Assembly: GCA_020850375.1 (NCBI GenBank)
Contig: JADZET010000245.1
Coordinates: forward strand, 1-15,838
Direction of reading: 5' to 3'
Length of the DNA: 15,838 nucleotides
Origin: Phycisphaeraceae bacterium
Lineage (GTDB): Bacteria; Planctomycetota; Phycisphaerae; Phycisphaerales; Phycisphaeraceae
The notes beneath the pieces were generated by a model that was not told where the DNA came from, ran no database searches, and worked only from the letters and a program-made list of their open reading frames with translations. Positions within the stretch are counted from its first letter, which is position 1; each line of letters begins with the position of its first letter. The position numbers and the translations under genes are program-made. Positions 13,078 to 15,838 of this stretch are shown one piece after another.

Positions 13078-13332
13078 ATGGGTGACCAGCCCCGAAAGAT
13101 CGCCGTGTCCGCCGCTGCGCCGCAGCTCGCTAACGCCGCCCAGCCAGCGGTCAATCCGATGGCCCTCTCCCTGGAGGAAGTGTCACGGCTGCTATCGGCC
13201 GCCGGCGGCAAACGCGTCACGGTCGAAGAGGTTCAGGCGGACGTCGATGCCGGCGCGCCGGTGGGGCCGGACGGGCGGATCAACCTGGTCCACTACGCCG
13301 CATGGCTCGTTCGAGAGGTGCAGGCACGTTGA
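13078..13332 (+). CDS. Small terminase-like protein (Nu1/MerR-type helix-turn-helix)
   Basis: An 84-residue protein directly upstream of the large terminase, the usual place of the DNA-recognising small subunit. Residues about 28-82 (LSLEEVSRLLSA, VTVEEVQADVDAGAPVGPDGRINLVHYAAWLVRE) have the short winged-helix look of Nu1-type small subunits: two helices, a Gly/Asp turn and a closing YAAWL helix. The same pattern occurs at the N-terminus of the large terminase that follows (GRRIDLVRYAAWL). The start is ATG 13078, with only a loose GGGGGT upstream. It overlaps the next gene by 31 bases, or by 4 bases (TTGA) if that gene starts at 13329. Small-subunit identity is inferred from position and fold. 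Confidence 0.75.
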   Translation: MGDQPRKIAVSAAAPQLANAAQPAVNPMALSLEEVSRLLSAAGGKRVTVEEVQADVDAGAPVGPDGRINLVHYAAWLVREVQAR

Positions 13333-15614
13333 AGTTCGACCCGCGCCAACTGCGCGTCGCCGAGGCCGTGCGGCTGCTGAACTCCACGCCGCTGGGCGAG
13401 GTGGTGCAGCCGCATGTCGTCTACCGGCACCTCAACCGCGCGGCCTACAAAATCGGTGACGGCCGGCGCATCGACCTGGTGCGCTACGCCGCGTGGCTGT
13501 TCCATACCCGGCGCGAGACGTTTGAACCCGGATGGACGGAGGGGAATTACGAGGCGCACAAGGAGGCGGTGAATGCACGTGGCCGGGCTGCGTCCGAATC
13601 GTCGCGCGACATCGCCGCCGAGGGCTGGGTGCGTCCACCGGTCAACGCCGAGCGCAAGGAATCCTGCCGCCGCAGCTTCCGGGGGTTCTGCGAACAGTAT
13701 TTTCCGCAAACCTTCCACCTGGCCTGGTCGCCGGATCACCTGACGGTGATCGCCAAGATCGAGCAGGCCGTGCTGGAGGGCGGCCTCTTTGCGATGGCCA
13801 TGCCGCGCGGCTCAGGCAAGACCACGCTCTGCGAGACGGCATGCCTGTGGGCGCTGCTCTACGGGCACCGCGAGTTCGTGGCCCTGATCGGCAGCGACGA
13901 GGAACACGCTGCCGACATGCTGGACTCGATCAAGAGCGAGCTGGAGAACAACGACCTACTCGAGGAGGACTTCGCGGAGGTGAGCGGCCCGATCCGGGCG
14001 CTTGAGGGCATTCACCAGCGCGCCGCTGGACAACTCTATCGCGGCGCGCGGACGCACGTCGGATGGACGGCCAAGGAGATTGTGCTGCCGACCATCGAAG
14101 CCTCGCCCGCCAGCGGTGGGATCATCAAGGTCGCCGGCATCACCGGGCGCATCCGGGGCATGAAACACAAGCGGGCCGACGGCAAGACCACCCGTCCGTC
14201 GCTGGTGCTGCTGGATGATCCGCAGACCGACGAGTCGGCGCGGTCCCCATCGCAGTGCGCCACGCGCGAGCAGATCCTCGCGGGTGCGATCCTGGGCCTG
14301 GCCGGTCCGGGCCGCAAGATCGCCGGGTTGATGACGCTGACCGTGGTGCGGCCCGACGACATGGCCGACCGCATCCTCGACCGCGAGAAGCATCCGCAGT
14401 GGCAGGGTCAGCGGACGAAGATGGTCTACACCTTCCCCGCCAATGAGAAGCTCTGGCAGCGGTACGCCGAATTGCGCGCTGAAGGCCAGCGTGCCGACCG
14501 GGGCACGGAGGAGGCGACCGAGTTCTACCGTCAGCACCGGGGCGAGATGGACGAGGGCGCGCTGGTCGCCTGGCCGCAGCGCCACAACCCTGATGAACTC
14601 TCGGCCATCCAGCACGCGATGAATCTCAAGCGCGATCACGGGGAGGCGGCATTCTGGGCCGAGTACCAGAACGAGCCTCTGCCTGAGGCGGGCGACGCTG
14701 ACGATCTGCTGACGTCCGACGCCATCGCCGCCAAGACCAACGGCATGAAGCGCGGCGAAGTGCCCGTGGGCGTCAACCACCTGACCATGTTCATCGACGT
14801 GCAGGCGAGCGCTCTCTTCTGGATCGTCTGTGGCTGGGAGGAGGACTTCACAGGCTACCTGCTGGACTACGGGACCTGCCCCGATCAGAAGCGAGCGTAC
14901 TTCACGCTGCGCGACATCCGGCGCACGCTGATGACGGTTGCTTCCGGGGGCCGGGGCGGGCAGGAGAGCGCGATCTATGCCGGATTGGAAGCGCTGACGC
15001 AACAGCGTCTCACACAGCGATGGCGGCGCGACGACGGTGCGGAGATGGCGGTGGAGCGCTGCCTGATCGACGCCAATTGGGGCAACTCGACCGACGTGGT
15101 CTACCAGTTCTGCCGCCAGAGCCCGCACGCCGCCGTGCTGACGCCCAGCCACGGGCGCTACGTCGGGGCGTCGAGCATCCCGTTTGCCGACTACAAGCCC
15201 AAACGCGGCGACCGAGTAGGATTGCATTGGCGGATTCCGGGGGTCCAGGGCCGGCGGGCCGTGCGCTATGCCCTGATCGACACCAACTACTGGAAGAGCT
15301 TTGTGCATGCCCGCTTGGCCGTGCCCATGGGCGATCCCGGATGCCTGTCGCTCTACGGCCACGACGCGGAGGCCCACCGGCTATTGGCGGATCACCTGAC
15401 GGCCGAGTACCGCGTGAAGACCGAGGGGCGCGGCCGCCAGGTTGACGAGTGGAAGCTCCGTAAGCCGGGTCTGGACAACCACTGGCTGGACTGTCTGGTC
15501 GGCTGCGCGGCTGCGGCGTCCATGCAGGGCTGCGTCCTCTTCGGCACCGATGCGAAGACCGATTCGAACCGGCCGCGCATCAGGCTCTCGACGCTGCAGA
15601 GGAGGCCCCGATGA
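13302..15614 (+). CDS. Phage terminase large subunit with extra N-terminal DNA-binding-like domain
   Basis: A 770-residue DNA-packaging motor protein. The ATPase has Walker A AMPRGSGKTT (about 166-175), Walker B LVLLDDPQTD (about 301-310) and a coupling region LMTLTVVRPDD. The nuclease part begins at about 495 with FIDVQ (Asp about 499) and continues with LIDANW (about 590) and HWLDCLVG (about 728), supplying the acidic residues expected of an RNase H-fold nuclease. The protein is longer than the usual 450-650 because about 115 residues precede the ATPase. Within them, residues about 18-68 repeat the domain of the upstream small protein. The start is uncertain: ATG 13302 has no clear ribosome site, while TTG 13329 (TTGA overlap) has a distant GAGAGG. 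Three minus-orientation motif copies lie inside. Confidence 0.92.
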   Translation: MARSRGAGTLKFDPRQLRVAEAVRLLNSTPLGEVVQPHVVYRHLNRAAYKIGDGRRIDLVRYAAWLFHTRRETFEPGWTEGNYEAHKEAVNARGRAASESSRDIAAEGWVRPPVNAERKESCRRSFRGFCEQYFPQTFHLAWSPDHLTVIAKIEQAVLEGGLFAMAMPRGSGKTTLCETACLWALLYGHREFVALIGSDEEHAADMLDSIKSELENNDLLEEDFAEVSGPIRALEGIHQRAAGQLYRGARTHVGWTAKEIVLPTIEASPASGGIIKVAGITGRIRGMKHKRADGKTTRPSLVLLDDPQTDESARSPSQCATREQILAGAILGLAGPGRKIAGLMTLTVVRPDDMADRILDREKHPQWQGQRTKMVYTFPANEKLWQRYAELRAEGQRADRGTEEATEFYRQHRGEMDEGALVAWPQRHNPDELSAIQHAMNLKRDHGEAAFWAEYQNEPLPEAGDADDLLTSDAIAAKTNGMKRGEVPVGVNHLTMFIDVQASALFWIVCGWEEDFTGYLLDYGTCPDQKRAYFTLRDIRRTLMTVASGGRGGQESAIYAGLEALTQQRLTQRWRRDDGAEMAVERCLIDANWGNSTDVVYQFCRQSPHAAVLTPSHGRYVGASSIPFADYKPKRGDRVGLHWRIPGVQGRRAVRYALIDTNYWKSFVHARLAVPMGDPGCLSLYGHDAEAHRLLADHLTAEYRVKTEGRGRQVDEWKLRKPGLDNHWLDCLVGCAAAASMQGCVLFGTDAKTDSNRPRIRLSTLQRRPR

Positions 15615-15838
15615 CCCCCCGGCCCCGGAATCCCCGCCCCCGGAAGTGCCCCCCTCTGACGCAGAGCGCCCCTGTCCTATCCGAACAACCAATGGGCTTC
15701 GAGTGCCGCAACTGCGGATGTCGCCACTTCTACGTCGTCTACACCCGACTGGCCGAACGGGGCGTCACTCGGGTGCGGGCCTGCAGGCATTGCGGCCACC
15801 GGATTGTCACCCGCGAGGCCCTCCTGGGCGATCCCGTC
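15611..15838 (+). CDS. NrdR-like zinc-ribbon protein, cut by the right edge
   Basis: The first 76 residues of a protein that continues past the window. A zinc ribbon is formed by Cys32/Cys35 (ECRNCGC) and Cys58/Cys61 (CRHCGHR), with the spacing and RxRxCxxCGxR feel of the NrdR zinc ribbon (FYVVYTRLAERGVTRVRAC). It may be a phage transcription regulator or a small zinc finger of the Com/Ogr kind. The first 14 residues are Pro/Arg-rich and largely encoded by the dispersed CCCCCGGAA motif and its variants (15615-15645), so they are probably not part of the fold. Start ATG 15611 overlaps the terminase stop (ATGA) and has AGGAGG 6 bases upstream. Confidence 0.75.
   Translation, partial: MTPRPRNPRPRKCPPLTQSAPVLSEQPMGFECRNCGCRHFYVVYTRLAERGVTRVRACRHCGHRIVTREALLGDPV

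Larger units (their letters stand above)
3749..15645. repeat. Dispersed 9-bp motif CCCCCGGAA, 18 exact copies
   Basis: Exact copies in plus orientation start at 3749, 4508, 4520, 5802, 6204, 6335, 8202, 8351, 11243, 12385, 12830 and 15637. Copies in minus orientation (TTCCGGGGG) start at 6652, 7804, 7869, 13677, 14942 and 15235. The next base is G in 13 of 18 and never A. Eight-of-nine matches occur at 2347, 3417, 5492, 6592, 10413, 10798 and 15623. Copies are read in different codon frames (Pro-Pro-Glu at 6335, Pro-Gly at 5802, Pro-Arg-Asn at 4508, Ser-Gly-Gly at 7869). They also occur between genes (3749) and antisense to leftward genes (12385, 12830), so protein sequence does not explain them. 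A rough hand estimate at about 65% GC gives less than one copy expected. Function unknown. Confidence 0.9.

Noticed and set aside
11793..13085. Long plus-strand open frame (430 codons)
   Set aside because: It lies antisense to three leftward genes that each have a good ribosome site, one of them with a clear HARE-HTH domain.
13956..15377. Long minus-strand open frame (473 codons)
   Set aside because: Antisense to the large terminase; no recognisable motif. Similar shadows at 3765-5063 and 8479-9714 were rejected for the same reason.

Overview
The window looks like the left part of an integrated phage genome (prophage) or phage-derived element in a high-GC bacterium. It carries integration, regulation, replication-recombination, DNA-modification and DNA-packaging genes; capsid and tail genes would lie beyond the right edge. 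No gene here fixes the host. Strong AAGGAG-type ribosome sites, high GC and a HARE-HTH protein would suit a planctomycete-like or similar high-GC Gram-negative host, but that is a guess.

Layout. (1) 1-2300, leftward: a sigma-like DNA-binding protein, a small conserved recombinase-linked protein, and a large serine recombinase whose last residues run off the left edge. (2) 2301-2621: a divergent control region with five copies of a TGCGCC half-site. (3) 2622-9528, rightward and tightly packed, mostly with ATGA/GTGA overlaps: a winged-helix regulator, a PD-(D/E)XK nuclease, a Sak4-like RecA-fold ATPase, a DUF669 protein, a RusA Holliday-junction resolvase, a small unknown protein, an SF2 helicase with an SSB-like C-terminal tip, and a primase-polymerase/RepA-type ATPase. 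Together these form a phage replication and recombination module. (4) 9534-9676: an AT-richer array of TTTTGTGCGC repeats just after the primase gene, a candidate origin or operator. It is followed by a lone leftward coiled-coil protein. (5) 10363-11796: a ParB-domain/DNA methyltransferase fusion. (6) 12944-11799, leftward: three small genes, including a HARE-HTH protein with a histone-H1-like basic region, ending at an intrinsic terminator buried in the 3' end of the methyltransferase gene. (7) 13078-15838, rightward: a small terminase-like protein, a large terminase with a second copy of that same domain at its N-terminus, and a truncated NrdR-like zinc-ribbon protein.

The strongest unexplained signal is a dispersed 9-bp motif, CCCCCGGAA (or TTCCGGGGG). 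It occurs 18 times exactly between 3749 and 15645, in both orientations and in different codon frames, with one copy between genes. Exact copies are absent from 1-3748. It behaves as a DNA-level element rather than a protein motif. Second are the repeat array beside the primase and the duplicated terminase domain. I see no CRISPR array, tRNA, rRNA, insertion sequence or recognisable defence island.
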